Source of the DNA: Roseovarius sp. MMSF_3350
Lineage (GTDB): Bacteria; Pseudomonadota; Alphaproteobacteria; Rhodobacterales; Rhodobacteraceae
NCBI RefSeq assembly: GCF_030733425.1
Contig: NZ_JASHIZ010000009.1
Span: forward strand, 1 to 64,000
DNA: 64,000 nt
Direction: 5' to 3'
Numbering within the stretch: the stretch's first letter is position 1; each line of letters begins with the position of its first letter. The notes under the pieces were generated by a model. It was not told where the DNA came from. It saw only the letters and a program-made list of their open reading frames with translations, and searched no databases. The translations under genes and the position numbers were made by a program. Below are positions 32,406 through 41,678 of the stretch, in pieces.

Positions 32406-35400
32406 TCATTCCAACTCTACCAGCAGGTCCTTTGCGTCGATCTGGGCGCCGGGCTGGACGTGGACGGCCTTCACTGTCGCGTCGCGTTCGGCGTGCAGGC
32501 CGGTTTCCATCTTCATCGCCTCGATGGTCAACAGCAGGTCGCCGGTCTTGACCTGCTGCCCCGCGCTGACCGCCACGGTGGCCACGGCGCCGGGCATGGG
32601 CGCGCCGATGTGGTCGGCATTACCGGCCTCGGCCTTGGGCCGGCCCTGGACGGTTTCCTTGACGCGCCGGTCGGGCACGCGGATCGTGCGGGGCTGGCCG
32701 TTCAGCTCGAAGAACACCCGCGCCTCGCCGTCCTCGTGGGTTTCGCCCACGGCCACGAGCCGGATTTCCAGCGTCTTGCCGGGGTCGATCTCGGCCGAAA
32801 TTTCCTCGGCCGGTTCCATGCCGTAGAAGAAGGTCCTGGTCGGCAGGGTGCGGACGGGGCCATAAACTTGGTGGCGCTCCATGTAGGCGTCAAAAACCTT
32901 GGGATACATCATCGCGCCCATCAGGTCTTCGTTGTCGATCTCCTCGTCCTCGAACTTGTCCTGAAGTTCCTTGCGCCGCGCCTCGAGATCCTCCGGCTCG
33001 AGCAGGGTGCCGGGGCGGACGGTGATGGGTTTCTCGTCCTTGAGCACCTTGCGCACGATATCGTCGGGGAAGCCGCCGGGGGCCTGACCCACGTAGCCTT
33101 TCATCAAGGTGACGACACTTTCGGGAAAGCTGACCTCGGTCTTGGGGTCGAGCACGTCCTCGCAGGTCAGGCCCTGGCTGACCATCATCAGTGCGAGGTC
33201 GCCAACGGTCTTGGCGATGGGGGTCACCTTGATCACGTCGCCGAACATCTGGTTCACGTCGGCATAGGTGCGGGCAATCTCGGGCCACTTGGCCTCGAGC
33301 CCCAGCGAGCGGGCCTGGGCGCGCAGGTTGGTGAACTGGCCGCCGGGCATCTCGTGCAGGTAGACCTCTGACGTGGGCGACTGCATCGCGCTCTCGAACG
33401 CGGCGTAATGCTCGCGTACGTTTTCCCAGTAGATCGAGATTTGCCGGATGGCATTGATATCCAGGCCAGTGTCGCGGTCGGTGTGGCGCAGCGCCTCGAC
33501 GACCGAGCCCATGGTGGCCTGTGACGTATTGCCGGACAAGGCATCCATGGCGCAGTCGACAGCATCGACGCCCGCATCCGCGGCGGCCAGGATGGTGGCC
33601 GAGGCCACGCCGGCGGTGTCGTGGGTGTGGAAGTGGATGGGCAGGCCGATCTCTTCCTTCAGGGCCTTGAACAGCACGGTGGCAGAGGCGGGTTTCAGAA
33701 GGCCGCCCATGTCCTTGATGCACAGGATATGCGTGCCGGCCTCTTTCAATTCCTTCGCCATGTTGAGGTAGTACTTCAGGTCGTACTTTGCCCGGTTCGG
33801 ATCGAGGATGTCGCCGGTATAGCAGATGGCCGCTTCCAGAACCTTGTCGGCGTCGCGCACGGCGTCCATCGAGACGCGCATGTTTTCGGTCCAGTTCAGC
33901 GGATCGAAGACGCGGAAGATATCCACGCCGCTCTCAGCCGCCTGTTTCACGAAAGCCTGCACGACGTTGTCGGGATAGTTGGTGTAGCCGACCCCGTTGG
34001 AGCCGCGCAGCAGCATCTGCGTCAGCAGGTTGGGCATGCGTTCGCGCAGGTCGCGCAGTCGCTGCCATGGGCATTCGTCGAGAAAACGGTAGGCCACGTC
34101 GAAGGTGGCGCCGCCCCAACATTCGACTGAGAAAAGTTGTGGTAGATCATGGGCATAGTTCTCGGCGATCTGGATCATGTCGATCGAGCGCATCCGCGTG
34201 GCCAGCAGGGACTGGTGGCTGTCGCGCATGGTGGTGTCGGTCATCAGGACCTTGGTCTGGGTCGCCATCCAGTCGGCCACCGCCTGCGGGCCGTCGCGGT
34301 CGAGGATCTGCTTGGCGCCATCTGTGATCGTTTCGTTCTTCGGCTTGGGCGCGCGGGGCAGGGCAAGATCCTCGCGCGGTTTTACGCGGCCCTGCACCTC
34401 GGGGTGGCCGTTGACGGTGATGTCGGCGATGTAGGTCAGCACCTTGGTGCCGCGGTCGCGGCGGGCGGCGAAATCGAAGAGTTCGGGCGTCGTGTCGATG
34501 AACTTGGTGGTGTATTCGTTGCTGAGGAACGTGGGGTGCTTCAGCAGGTTCTCGACAAAGGCGATGTTGGTGGAAACCCCGCGGATACGGAACTCGCGCA
34601 GGGCGCGGTCCATGCGGGCGATGGCGCCTTCTGGCGTCTGCGCATGCGCGGTGATCTTGACCAGCAGGCTGTCGTAATACCGTGTGATGACGCCGCCGGA
34701 ATAGGCCGTGCCGCCGTCGAGGCGGATGCCCATGCCGGTGGCCTCGCGGAAGGCGGTGATGCGGCCGTAGTCGGGGATGAAGTTGTTCTGCGGGTCCTCG
34801 GTGGTGATCCGGGTCTGGATCGCGTGGCCGTTGAGGGTGATCTGGTCCTGGCTGGCTTTGCGGGTGGCTTCCTCGAGCGTCTTGCCCTCGGCGATCTTGA
34901 TCTGGGCCTGGACGATGTCGATGCCGGTGACCTCCTCGGTCACGGTGTGTTCGACCTGCACGCGGGGATTGACCTCGATGAAATAGAACTGGTCGGTGTC
35001 CATATCCATCAGGAACTCGACGGTGCCCGCGCATTCGTAGTTGACGTGCTTGCAGATCTTGTAGCCGAGCTCGCAGATCTCGGCGCGCTGCGCGTCGGTT
35101 AGGTAGGGTGCGGGGGCGCGTTCGACGACCTTCTGGTTGCGGCGCTGGACCGAGCAGTCCCGCTCGAAAAGGTGATACATGTTGCCGTGCTTGTCGCCCA
35201 GGATCTGGACCTCGACGTGGCGGGCGCGGGTAATCATCTTTTCCAGGTAGCCCTCGCCGTTGCCGAAGGCGGCCTCGGCCTCGCGCCGACCCTCGCGGAC
35301 TTTTTCGGCCAGTTCCTTTTCGGATTCGATGGGTCGCATCCCGCGGCCGCCGCCGCCCCAGGAGGCCTTGAGCATCATCGGATAGCCGATCTCGGCGGCT

Positions 35401-35849
35401 TCCTTGCGGATCTGGTCCATGTCCTCGCCCAGCACCTCGGTGGCGGGGATGACGGGCACGCCGGCCTCGATCGCCACGCGGCGGGCGCTGGCCTTGTCGC
35501 CCAGGGCGCGCATGGTCTCGGCCTTGGGGCCGATGAAGGTGATGCCGTTGGCCTCGCACGCGTCCACCAGGGCGGGATTCTCGGACAGCAGGCCATAGCC
35601 CGGATGGATCGCGTCGGCGCCGGATTTCCTGGCGACGCGGATGATCTCGTCGATCGAGAGATAGGCCTGTACCGGCCCCAATCCCTCGCCGATGCGATAG
35701 GCCTCGTCCGCCTTGAAACGGTGCAGGCCCAGCTTGTCTTCCTCGGCATAGACGGCGACGGTGCGTTTGCCCAGCTCGTTGGCGGCCCGCATGATGCGGA
35801 TGGCAATCTCGCCCCGGTTGGCGATGAGAATTTTCTTGAATTCGGCCAT
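32406..35849 (-). CDS. pyc: Pyruvate carboxylase
   Basis: 1147 residues from the ATG at 35849. Biotin carboxylase domain first ('KKILIANRGEIAIRIMRAAN', ATP-grasp 'GYPMMLKASWGGGGRGMRPI'). Then the carboxyltransferase TIM barrel ('LMTDTTMRDSHQSLLATRMR') and the C-terminal biotinyl domain 'TIEAMKMETGLHA' with biotinylated K1113. Makes oxaloacetate from pyruvate, the anaplerotic route for lactate and acetate growth. Full length and unbroken. An AT-rich upstream spacer (35850-36100) has the promoter. Confidence 0.96.
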   Translation of the reverse strand: MAEFKKILIANRGEIAIRIMRAANELGKRTVAVYAEEDKLGLHRFKADEAYRIGEGLGPVQAYLSIDEIIRVARKSGADAIHPGYGLLSENPALVDACEANGITFIGPKAETMRALGDKASARRVAIEAGVPVIPATEVLGEDMDQIRKEAAEIGYPMMLKASWGGGGRGMRPIESEKELAEKVREGRREAEAAFGNGEGYLEKMITRARHVEVQILGDKHGNMYHLFERDCSVQRRNQKVVERAPAPYLTDAQRAEICELGYKICKHVNYECAGTVEFLMDMDTDQFYFIEVNPRVQVEHTVTEEVTGIDIVQAQIKIAEGKTLEEATRKASQDQITLNGHAIQTRITTEDPQNNFIPDYGRITAFREATGMGIRLDGGTAYSGGVITRYYDSLLVKITAHAQTPEGAIARMDRALREFRIRGVSTNIAFVENLLKHPTFLSNEYTTKFIDTTPELFDFAARRDRGTKVLTYIADITVNGHPEVQGRVKPREDLALPRAPKPKNETITDGAKQILDRDGPQAVADWMATQTKVLMTDTTMRDSHQSLLATRMRSIDMIQIAENYAHDLPQLFSVECWGGATFDVAYRFLDECPWQRLRDLRERMPNLLTQMLLRGSNGVGYTNYPDNVVQAFVKQAAESGVDIFRVFDPLNWTENMRVSMDAVRDADKVLEAAICYTGDILDPNRAKYDLKYYLNMAKELKEAGTHILCIKDMGGLLKPASATVLFKALKEEIGLPIHFHTHDTAGVASATILAAADAGVDAVDCAMDALSGNTSQATMGSVVEALRHTDRDTGLDINAIRQISIYWENVREHYAAFESAMQSPTSEVYLHEMPGGQFTNLRAQARSLGLEAKWPEIARTYADVNQMFGDVIKVTPIAKTVGDLALMMVSQGLTCEDVLDPKTEVSFPESVVTLMKGYVGQAPGGFPDDIVRKVLKDEKPITVRPGTLLEPEDLEARRKELQDKFEDEEIDNEDLMGAMMYPKVFDAYMERHQVYGPVRTLPTRTFFYGMEPAEEISAEIDPGKTLEIRLVAVGETHEDGEARVFFELNGQPRTIRVPDRRVKETVQGRPKAEAGNADHIGAPMPGAVATVAVSAGQQVKTGDLLLTIEAMKMETGLHAERDATVKAVHVQPGAQIDAKDLLVELE

Positions 35850-36115
35850 AGCCTGTCCTCCCGTCGTGTCGTTCGCTGCGGTCGCGCAGAGCCTATCGTG
35901 CTGCAACGCAGCGTTTCGCAGGTTTGTAAGTTTTGCAACAAGATTGCGCAATCCGACAAAGTGGGTAGAACCACCGCTGGGCGAATTTCTTGGCCGGGCG
36001 GGTAGAAAGACTACCCGTTCGGAGAACGAGCGGGAGAAAAACGCAATTTCGCGTTTTTATGCGGGACAATCCACCATGCCTGTTAACAGCGGATTAATCC
36101 GGAGAGCGAGACCAG

Positions 36116-37258
36116 TCACGCCCCGTCTGGCGGCAGGCGATTGGCGGCATCCTGGGGCCGGGCCAGACCGAGCTGTCCCATGTTCGCCTCGAGATCGGAT
36201 TTGAGGATATGCACGAGATGGTCGGGGCCCCGCGGGCCAAGCGCGGCCAGCGCATAGTGCCAGGCCCGTCCCATCATCACGAAATCCGCGCCCAAAGCCA
36301 ACGCGCGCAGGATGTCGAGTCCGCTTTCGACACCACCGTCGAGAATGATGGGCAGATCTGTGGCGGCGCGGATGCGGGGCAGGGCCTCGATCGTGGCGGG
36401 GGCGGCGTCGAACTGGCGGCCGGCGTGATTGGATATCCAGATCGCGTCGACGCCTTCGGATTGCAGGCGCGGGACGTTGCGGTGGTCCTGCACGCCCTTG
36501 ACGATCAAAGGGCCATCCCAATGCTCGCGCAGCCATGTCAGGTAGGACCAGTCGGGCGAGGTGCGCAGCAGGTAGCCCGCATGCTTGTTTGAGGGCAAGC
36601 CTTTGGTATCCGGGGCATAATCGTCGATGAAGCGCATCCGGGGCATGCCGCGCCCGGCCATGCCCATGGCCCAGGCGGGGCGGATGGCAATCTGCGCAAG
36701 GATGCGCGGCGTGATACGGGGCGGGGTGGTCAGGCCGGAACGGATCTGCCTTTCGCGGCGCGAGGCGATGGGGACGTCGACGGTCAGGACGAGAGTGGAA
36801 AATCCGGCGTTCCTGATACGTTCAAGCATATCGGTCCGGATGTCGGGATCCCTTGGAGGGTAAAGCTGGAACCACGCATGTTCGCCGATGTCGCCGGTCA
36901 AGTCCTCTGGCTTTTGCGTGGCGACGGTCGAGAGCGTGTAGGGGATGCTGGCGCGGGCCGCGGCGCGCGCCAGGTGCTGTTCCGCGCCGGGCCAGATCAT
37001 CCCGGACATGCCCAGGGGTGCGATCCCCACGGGCAGGTTAAAGTCCTGCCCCATAAGGGAAGTTTTCAGGTCTGGCGTGATCTCGCCATGCAGGATCGAC
37101 GGCATGAGCCGCACATCGTCGAAGCACGCCTTGTTGCGCCGCGTCGTGGCTTCGGATCCGGTGCCGCTGTCGAGATACTCCCAGACGAAATGCGGTAGCC
37201 GGCGACGGGCGCGGGTGCGCAAATCGGAGATGGCAGGGAAACGGGCATCGAGCGACAT
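36116..37258 (-). CDS. lldD: FMN-dependent alpha-hydroxy-acid dehydrogenase (LldD-like)
   Basis: 380 residues from the ATG at 37258. TIM barrel FMN enzyme: 'PHFVWEYLDSGTGSEATTRR', 'LPVGIAPLGMSGMIWPGAEQ', 'HAWFQLYPPRDPDIRTDMLE', 'LTVDVPIASRRERQIRSGL', catalytic 'ISNHAGRQFDAAPATIEALP' (His as base) and 'LPIILDGGVESGLDILRALA'. The usual SNHGGR is SNHAGR here. It is expected to oxidise L-lactate or a related 2-hydroxy acid, feeding pyruvate to the neighbouring pyruvate carboxylase. Confidence 0.87.
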   Translation of the reverse strand: MSLDARFPAISDLRTRARRRLPHFVWEYLDSGTGSEATTRRNKACFDDVRLMPSILHGEITPDLKTSLMGQDFNLPVGIAPLGMSGMIWPGAEQHLARAAARASIPYTLSTVATQKPEDLTGDIGEHAWFQLYPPRDPDIRTDMLERIRNAGFSTLVLTVDVPIASRRERQIRSGLTTPPRITPRILAQIAIRPAWAMGMAGRGMPRMRFIDDYAPDTKGLPSNKHAGYLLRTSPDWSYLTWLREHWDGPLIVKGVQDHRNVPRLQSEGVDAIWISNHAGRQFDAAPATIEALPRIRAATDLPIILDGGVESGLDILRALALGADFVMMGRAWHYALAALGPRGPDHLVHILKSDLEANMGQLGLARPQDAANRLPPDGA

Positions 37259-37563
37259 GGCAAAGCGATAGCAAGCCGGGATGCGACCGGAAAGGGAAAT
37301 CATCCGCCGGAAAGCTAACGGCGCAGATCGATTCGAAAACCCACGTCGGTATCGCGTCGGTATTCTGGCGGTATGGCGACAGTGCCGGTGGGCTGACGTG
37401 CGGGGTTAATGCACCGGGCGGTGCGCGGGATGCCGAATTCAGAATACGGCGAGAAAAACGGGGGAGGTCTCGGACCAAGCCCAGAACGGGGGCAGGCACG
37501 GGAACGCCGCCGGTCCGGGCGGATCGGCGGCGCTTCGAGATCATGTCGGGCGTGGGCCCTGGG
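37259..37563. other. Intergenic region between lldD and the acidic exported protein
   Basis: 305 bases. It has a 28-base GC-rich inverted repeat (37505-37532, CGCCGCCGGTCC/GGATCGGCGGCG) just downstream of the next gene, likely a terminator or structured repeat without a T-run. The rest should hold the lldD promoter. I see no gene. Confidence 0.45.
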
Positions 37564-38049
37564 TTAGGAGTTGCGCGCTTCTTCGACGGCTTCCATGCAC
37601 GCCGTCTCGTCACCTGCTTCGAGCGCGGCCTTCGCGGTTGCGATCGCGTCCTTGGCCTCTTGCGACATCTCTTGCGAGCCGCTTGCCGAACTGTCGGCGC
37701 TGTCGGCGCTGTCGCCCTCCTGCTGCGCCGCGGCATCCTGGCCGGAGGTGGCGACTTGCGACGTGTCGGCGTCAAGCGGCTCGTTGTCGCCGTCCTTGAC
37801 GACCTCGCCGTCATCGGTGGCGTCGTCGCCGGTGTCGCCGGACGAGGCTGCGGACGTGTCGGTCGCACCAGCGTCCGCATCGGGATCTTCCAGTGGCGCG
37901 AGGCTGCCATCCTTGGAGATCTCACCTTCGGTTTCCATGCCGGCCTCGCCGGTCAGCTTGGCCAGTTCTTCCTGGCAATCCGCGAATGCGGGGCCGGACA
38001 GGCCGGCGATGGCGCAAAGTGCGATGGCGCTTGTCAGTTTGTGTTTCAT
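37564..38049 (-). CDS. Acidic, low-complexity exported protein
   Basis: 161 residues from the ATG at 38049, preceded by AGGAGAAACC. Signal peptide MKHKLTSAIALCAIAGLSGP ends at AFA-D. The mature protein has 'CQEELAKLTGEAGMETEGE', then about 90 residues of Asp/Ser/Ala/Gly-rich disordered sequence (DADAGATDTSAASSGDTGDD type), then a helical end 'SQEAKDAIATAKAALEAGDE' with a second Cys. Probably a periplasmic solute- or cation-binding protein; no family is recognised. Confidence 0.65.
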   Translation of the reverse strand: MKHKLTSAIALCAIAGLSGPAFADCQEELAKLTGEAGMETEGEISKDGSLAPLEDPDADAGATDTSAASSGDTGDDATDDGEVVKDGDNEPLDADTSQVATSGQDAAAQQEGDSADSADSSASGSQEMSQEAKDAIATAKAALEAGDETACMEAVEEARNS

Positions 38050-38360
38050 GGGTTTCTCCTCCGATTTTTCCATTGCCTCTCCAACGAGACTGTCGCCGTT
38101 TCGTTCCGACAGGACCTCGGCGGGCGGCGGGTTTGTGCCGGTGGTGGAGGTGCAAGCCATTCGCGGTGCGGGCGAAATTTGTCGGGGGGAGATTTCCCTC
38201 GTGAGACGAGCAGGAATGGCCGGGTGCACGCGTTAACCTTTGTTGAGATTTGTTGTTGTCCCAAAGCCCGGCCGGTGCGACCAAAATCGGGGATATGGTT
38301 CATCGCGGCCCCCGTGTTAACCTTTTGTTAACGATTTGCAGGCGTGCGAGGGTGTGTTGG
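38050..38360. promoter_or_regulatory. Divergent promoter region with a CtrA-like box
   Basis: 311 bases between divergent genes. It has two GTTAACCTTT-containing repeats (38232-38252 and 38316-38338). The second gives TTAA-CCTTTTG-TTAAC at 38317-38332, a perfect match to the CtrA consensus TTAA-N7-TTAA(C) of alphaproteobacteria. It lies 29 bases before the 38361 start. No gene is visible in the gap. Confidence 0.5.
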
Positions 38361-38819
38361 ATGGGTGAGGTCGAACTGGCCGCGTTGTTATGCGCGTTTC
38401 TTGCGGGAAGCGCCGAGGAGCAAAGGCATTACTTCGATGTCGCGGGCATGAAGCGATACGTCCGTGTGGACTGCGAAACCGACCGCCATGTGATCGAGCT
38501 TGGGCTCGATGGAAGCCCGAGCGCGCGGGATTCCGTGCATCAGGCGCTGTTTGCGCAGCATCTGACGGGCAAGCAGCCGGTCGTGATCCTGATCGACCGG
38601 GATGGGCATGAAGGCCGGTTCGAGTTCGAGATGCGCCATGTCGCCAAGGCGGCGGGGGTGCTGTATCTGCGCTGTTCGCAAGGCGCGATCCAGCGCTGGG
38701 CGGCGACGTCGGGGCTGCGGCAGGGGATGCCGGGGGCGGATGACCTGCCGGGGCCGGCCGAGGTTGCGGCCAGTTGCGATTTGCAAGCCTTGCGGCGGGC
38801 GCGTGGCGCGGGGTCGTGA
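38361..38819 (+). CDS. Hypothetical soluble protein downstream of a CtrA-like box
   Basis: 152 residues from the ATG at 38361 (MGEVELAALLCAFLAGSAEE). It has alternating strands and helices: 'YVRVDCETDRHVIELGLDGS', 'KQPVVILIDRDGHEGRFEFE', 'AAGVLYLRCSQGAIQRWAAT'. The pattern looks like a small PD-(D/E)XK or Rossmann-like fold with 'DCET' and 'IELGL', but I cannot confirm the nuclease signature. It may be transcribed with the helicase gene downstream, after a repeat-containing spacer. Confidence 0.6.
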   Translation: MGEVELAALLCAFLAGSAEEQRHYFDVAGMKRYVRVDCETDRHVIELGLDGSPSARDSVHQALFAQHLTGKQPVVILIDRDGHEGRFEFEMRHVAKAAGVLYLRCSQGAIQRWAATSGLRQGMPGADDLPGPAEVAASCDLQALRRARGAGS

Positions 38820-38850
38820 GGCGGGTGCGCGTGGTCTTTGGTGGAACACA

Positions 38851-38873
38851 GGTGGGTTTGAAACCCACCCTAC
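38851..38873. repeat. REP-like palindrome copy
   Basis: GGTGGGTTTGAAACCCACC plus CTAC, the same unit as at 7002-7055 and 9523-9545. Intergenic, 93 bases before the UvrD-type helicase gene. Confidence 0.75.
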
Positions 38874-38966
38874 GCGGCGTTGACGGGTGAAAATAAGTGT
38901 TAACGGGTTGGAACACAGTGTGAACATTGGCTTTCCCTCGGGTGGGGCCCGCGCTATTCTTCGGCC

Positions 38967-41477
38967 ATGAGCAGTTTCGACGAATCCGATGCCTTCGAGA
39001 GCGCGTCGCTGGCGACGCGCGCGATGGCGGCCCGCCCGACGCCCTATCTGGATGATCTGAACCCCGCGCAGCGCGAGGCGGTGGAGGCGCTGGAGGGGCC
39101 GGTTCTGATGCTGGCGGGCGCGGGCACGGGCAAGACCAAGGCGCTGACCACGCGCATGGTGCATCTGTTGAACACGAACACGGCGCGGCCGAACGAGATT
39201 CTGGCGGTGACCTTTACCAACAAGGCGGCGCGCGAGATGAAGATGCGCGTGGGCCGGATGATGGGCGAGGCAGTCGAGGGGATGCCGTGGCTGGGCACGT
39301 TCCACTCGATCTGCGTGAAGCTGTTGCGCCGGCACGCGGAGCTGGTGGAGTTGAAGTCGAACTTCACCATTCTGGACACGGACGACCAGCTGCGGCTGCT
39401 GAAGCAACTGGTGGCCGCGGCGAATATCGACGACAAGCGCTGGCCCGCGCGTATGCTGGCCGGGATCATCGACCAGTGGAAGAACCGGGCATGGACGCCC
39501 GACCAGGTGCCCGCCGCAGAGGCCAGCGCATATGACGGCAAGGGCGTGGCGCTGTACAAGCAGTACCAGACCCGATTGCGCGAGCTGAACGCGGTGGATT
39601 TCGGCGATCTGCTGCTGCACATGGTGACGATCTTCCAGACCCATGACGATGTGTTGGAGCAGTACCGGCGCTGGTTCCGCTATATCCTGGTGGACGAGTA
39701 CCAGGATACCAACGTGGCGCAGTACCTGTGGTTGCGGCTGTTGGCGGGGGGGCACCGCAACATCTGCTGCGTCGGCGATGACGACCAGTCGATCTATGGC
39801 TGGCGGGGGGCCGAGGTGGGCAACATCCTGCGGTTCGAAAAGGATTTTCCGGGGGCGACGGTGGTGCGGCTGGAGCAGAACTATCGCTCGACGCCGCATA
39901 TCCTGGCCGCCGCGTCGGGCGTGATTGCGGGCAACAGGGACCGGCTGGGCAAGGAGTTGTGGACGCAAGCAGAGGAGGGCGAGAAGGTGCGCCTGATCGG
40001 CCACTGGGACGGCGACGAGGAGGCGCGCTGGGTCGGGGAAGAGATCGAGGCGTTTCACAGTGGCACTTCCGGAGTGGCCAAGCGTCGAGACAACGTGCGT
40101 TCAACTAGCGCAACTCAAGAGTCCGAGCGCATCGCAAAAGGTGGGAAGCGTTCTCAAAACCGAGAAGGCGATATCCACGAAATAAATCTTCAGCGAACCG
40201 AAGCTTTAAGTGAGCAAGGAAAGAGCAACTTACCGCGTCCACGAACATTTGGACTGGACGAGATTGCGATTTTAGTGCGGGCGTCGCACCAGATGCGGTC
40301 CTTCGAGGACCGGTTCCTGACGATCGGGATGCCGTACCGGGTGATCGGCGGGCCGCGCTTTTACGAGCGGATGGAGATCCGCGATGCCATGGCCTATTTC
40401 CGGCTGGTGGTCAGCCCGGCCGATGATCTGGCCTTCGAGCGGGTGGTGAACACGCCGAAGCGGGGCCTGGGCGACAAGGCGCAGCAGAAGATCCAGGTGA
40501 CGGCGCGGCAGAATGGCGTGTCGTTGGTGGAAGGGGCGGCGATCCTCTTGGAGGAAAAGGGGTTGACCGGGAAGGGCGCCTCGGAGCTGGCAAAGCTGCT
40601 GGAGGGTCTCAGGCGCTGGGGGCGGCTGGTGGGAGACAAGGATGTGTCCCACGTGGAGCTGGCCGAGATGGTGTTGGACGAGAGCGGCTATACCGAGTTC
40701 TGGCAGATGGACAAGACGCCCGAGGCGCCGGGGCGGCTGGAGAACCTCAAGGAACTGGTCAAGGCGCTGGAAGGCTTCGAGAACCTGCAGGGGTTTCTGG
40801 AGCATGTCAGCCTGATCATGGACAACGAGAGCGAGGAAGTGGGCGAGAAGGTCAGCATCATGACGCTGCACGCCGCCAAGGGGCTGGAATTTCCCGCCGT
40901 GTTTCTGCCGGGCTGGGAGGATGGGTTGTTCCCCAGCCAGCGCAGCATGGATGAAAGCGGGCTGAAGGGGCTCGAGGAGGAACGCCGGCTGGCCTATGTG
41001 GGGATCACGCGGGCCGAGGAGGTGTGCACGATTTCCTTTGCGGGGAACCGGCGGGTGTACGGGCAGTGGCAGAGCCAGATGCCGAGCCGGTTCATCGACG
41101 AGCTGCCGGAGGACCATGTCGAGGTGCTGACGCCCCCCGGGCTTTATGGCGGGGGCTACGGGGCCGCTGGCGGTGGTCTTGGCACGATCGAGTCCCGTGT
41201 CGCGGAGGCCAATGTCTACAACTCGCCGGGATGGCGCCGGATGCAGGCGCGCAGCCAGCAGCGGCCCATGAGCCAGCCGCAGGAGGCGCGGGACATGGTG
41301 ATCGACGCGCAGGCGGTGAGTGCGCACGAGATGGGGGAACGGGTGTTTCACCAAAAGTTCGGCTATGGCGCGATCATCGGGATCGAAGGCGACAAGCTGG
41401 AGATCGATTTCGAGAAGGCCGGGGTCAAGAAGGTGGTGGCCCGGTTCGTGACCGGGGCGGATGATATACCGTTCTGA
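38967..41477 (+). CDS. uvrD: UvrD/PcrA-type ATP-dependent DNA helicase with an unusual insert
   Basis: 836 residues, SF1A helicase for repair and replication restart. Q-motif 'LNPAQREAV' (31-39), Walker A 'AGAGTGKT' (K56), motif Ia 'AVTFTNKAAREMKMRVGRMM', motif II 'LVDEYQDTN' (D243/E244), motif III 'GDDDQSIYGWRGA', motif IV 'LEQNYRSTPHIL', motif V 'IMTLHAAKGLEF', motif VI 'RRLAYVGITRAEE', and a C-terminal 'VFHQKFGYGAIIGIEGDKLE' tail. Residues about 365-430 (40060-40256) are an in-frame insert, AT-richer than the flanks, placed between motif IV and 'DEIAILVRASHQMRSFEDRF'. Otherwise intact. Confidence 0.93.
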   Translation: MSSFDESDAFESASLATRAMAARPTPYLDDLNPAQREAVEALEGPVLMLAGAGTGKTKALTTRMVHLLNTNTARPNEILAVTFTNKAAREMKMRVGRMMGEAVEGMPWLGTFHSICVKLLRRHAELVELKSNFTILDTDDQLRLLKQLVAAANIDDKRWPARMLAGIIDQWKNRAWTPDQVPAAEASAYDGKGVALYKQYQTRLRELNAVDFGDLLLHMVTIFQTHDDVLEQYRRWFRYILVDEYQDTNVAQYLWLRLLAGGHRNICCVGDDDQSIYGWRGAEVGNILRFEKDFPGATVVRLEQNYRSTPHILAAASGVIAGNRDRLGKELWTQAEEGEKVRLIGHWDGDEEARWVGEEIEAFHSGTSGVAKRRDNVRSTSATQESERIAKGGKRSQNREGDIHEINLQRTEALSEQGKSNLPRPRTFGLDEIAILVRASHQMRSFEDRFLTIGMPYRVIGGPRFYERMEIRDAMAYFRLVVSPADDLAFERVVNTPKRGLGDKAQQKIQVTARQNGVSLVEGAAILLEEKGLTGKGASELAKLLEGLRRWGRLVGDKDVSHVELAEMVLDESGYTEFWQMDKTPEAPGRLENLKELVKALEGFENLQGFLEHVSLIMDNESEEVGEKVSIMTLHAAKGLEFPAVFLPGWEDGLFPSQRSMDESGLKGLEEERRLAYVGITRAEEVCTISFAGNRRVYGQWQSQMPSRFIDELPEDHVEVLTPPGLYGGGYGAAGGGLGTIESRVAEANVYNSPGWRRMQARSQQRPMSQPQEARDMVIDAQAVSAHEMGERVFHQKFGYGAIIGIEGDKLEIDFEKAGVKKVVARFVTGADDIPF

Positions 41478-41678
41478 CGGGGTGGGGTTTCAGTGGCTCC
41501 GGTTGCTTAAAGGAGCGCGTTTCACACGCGCAGGACGTCTCGACACCGCCATGTGCGGCGTCTCGCGGGCGTTGGGGATGTGCCGCGTCGTGCTGGGCGT
41601 GGCGTGCGAGGCAGGCCGGGGCCTCCGGCGGGGATTTTTCGGCCAGAGGAAGACAAGGCGCGTCGGGTTGCGCAGTCT

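Noticed and set aside
32406-35849. Possible split of pyruvate carboxylase into separate biotin carboxylase and oxaloacetate decarboxylase genes
   Set aside because: One uninterrupted frame with all three domains in order.
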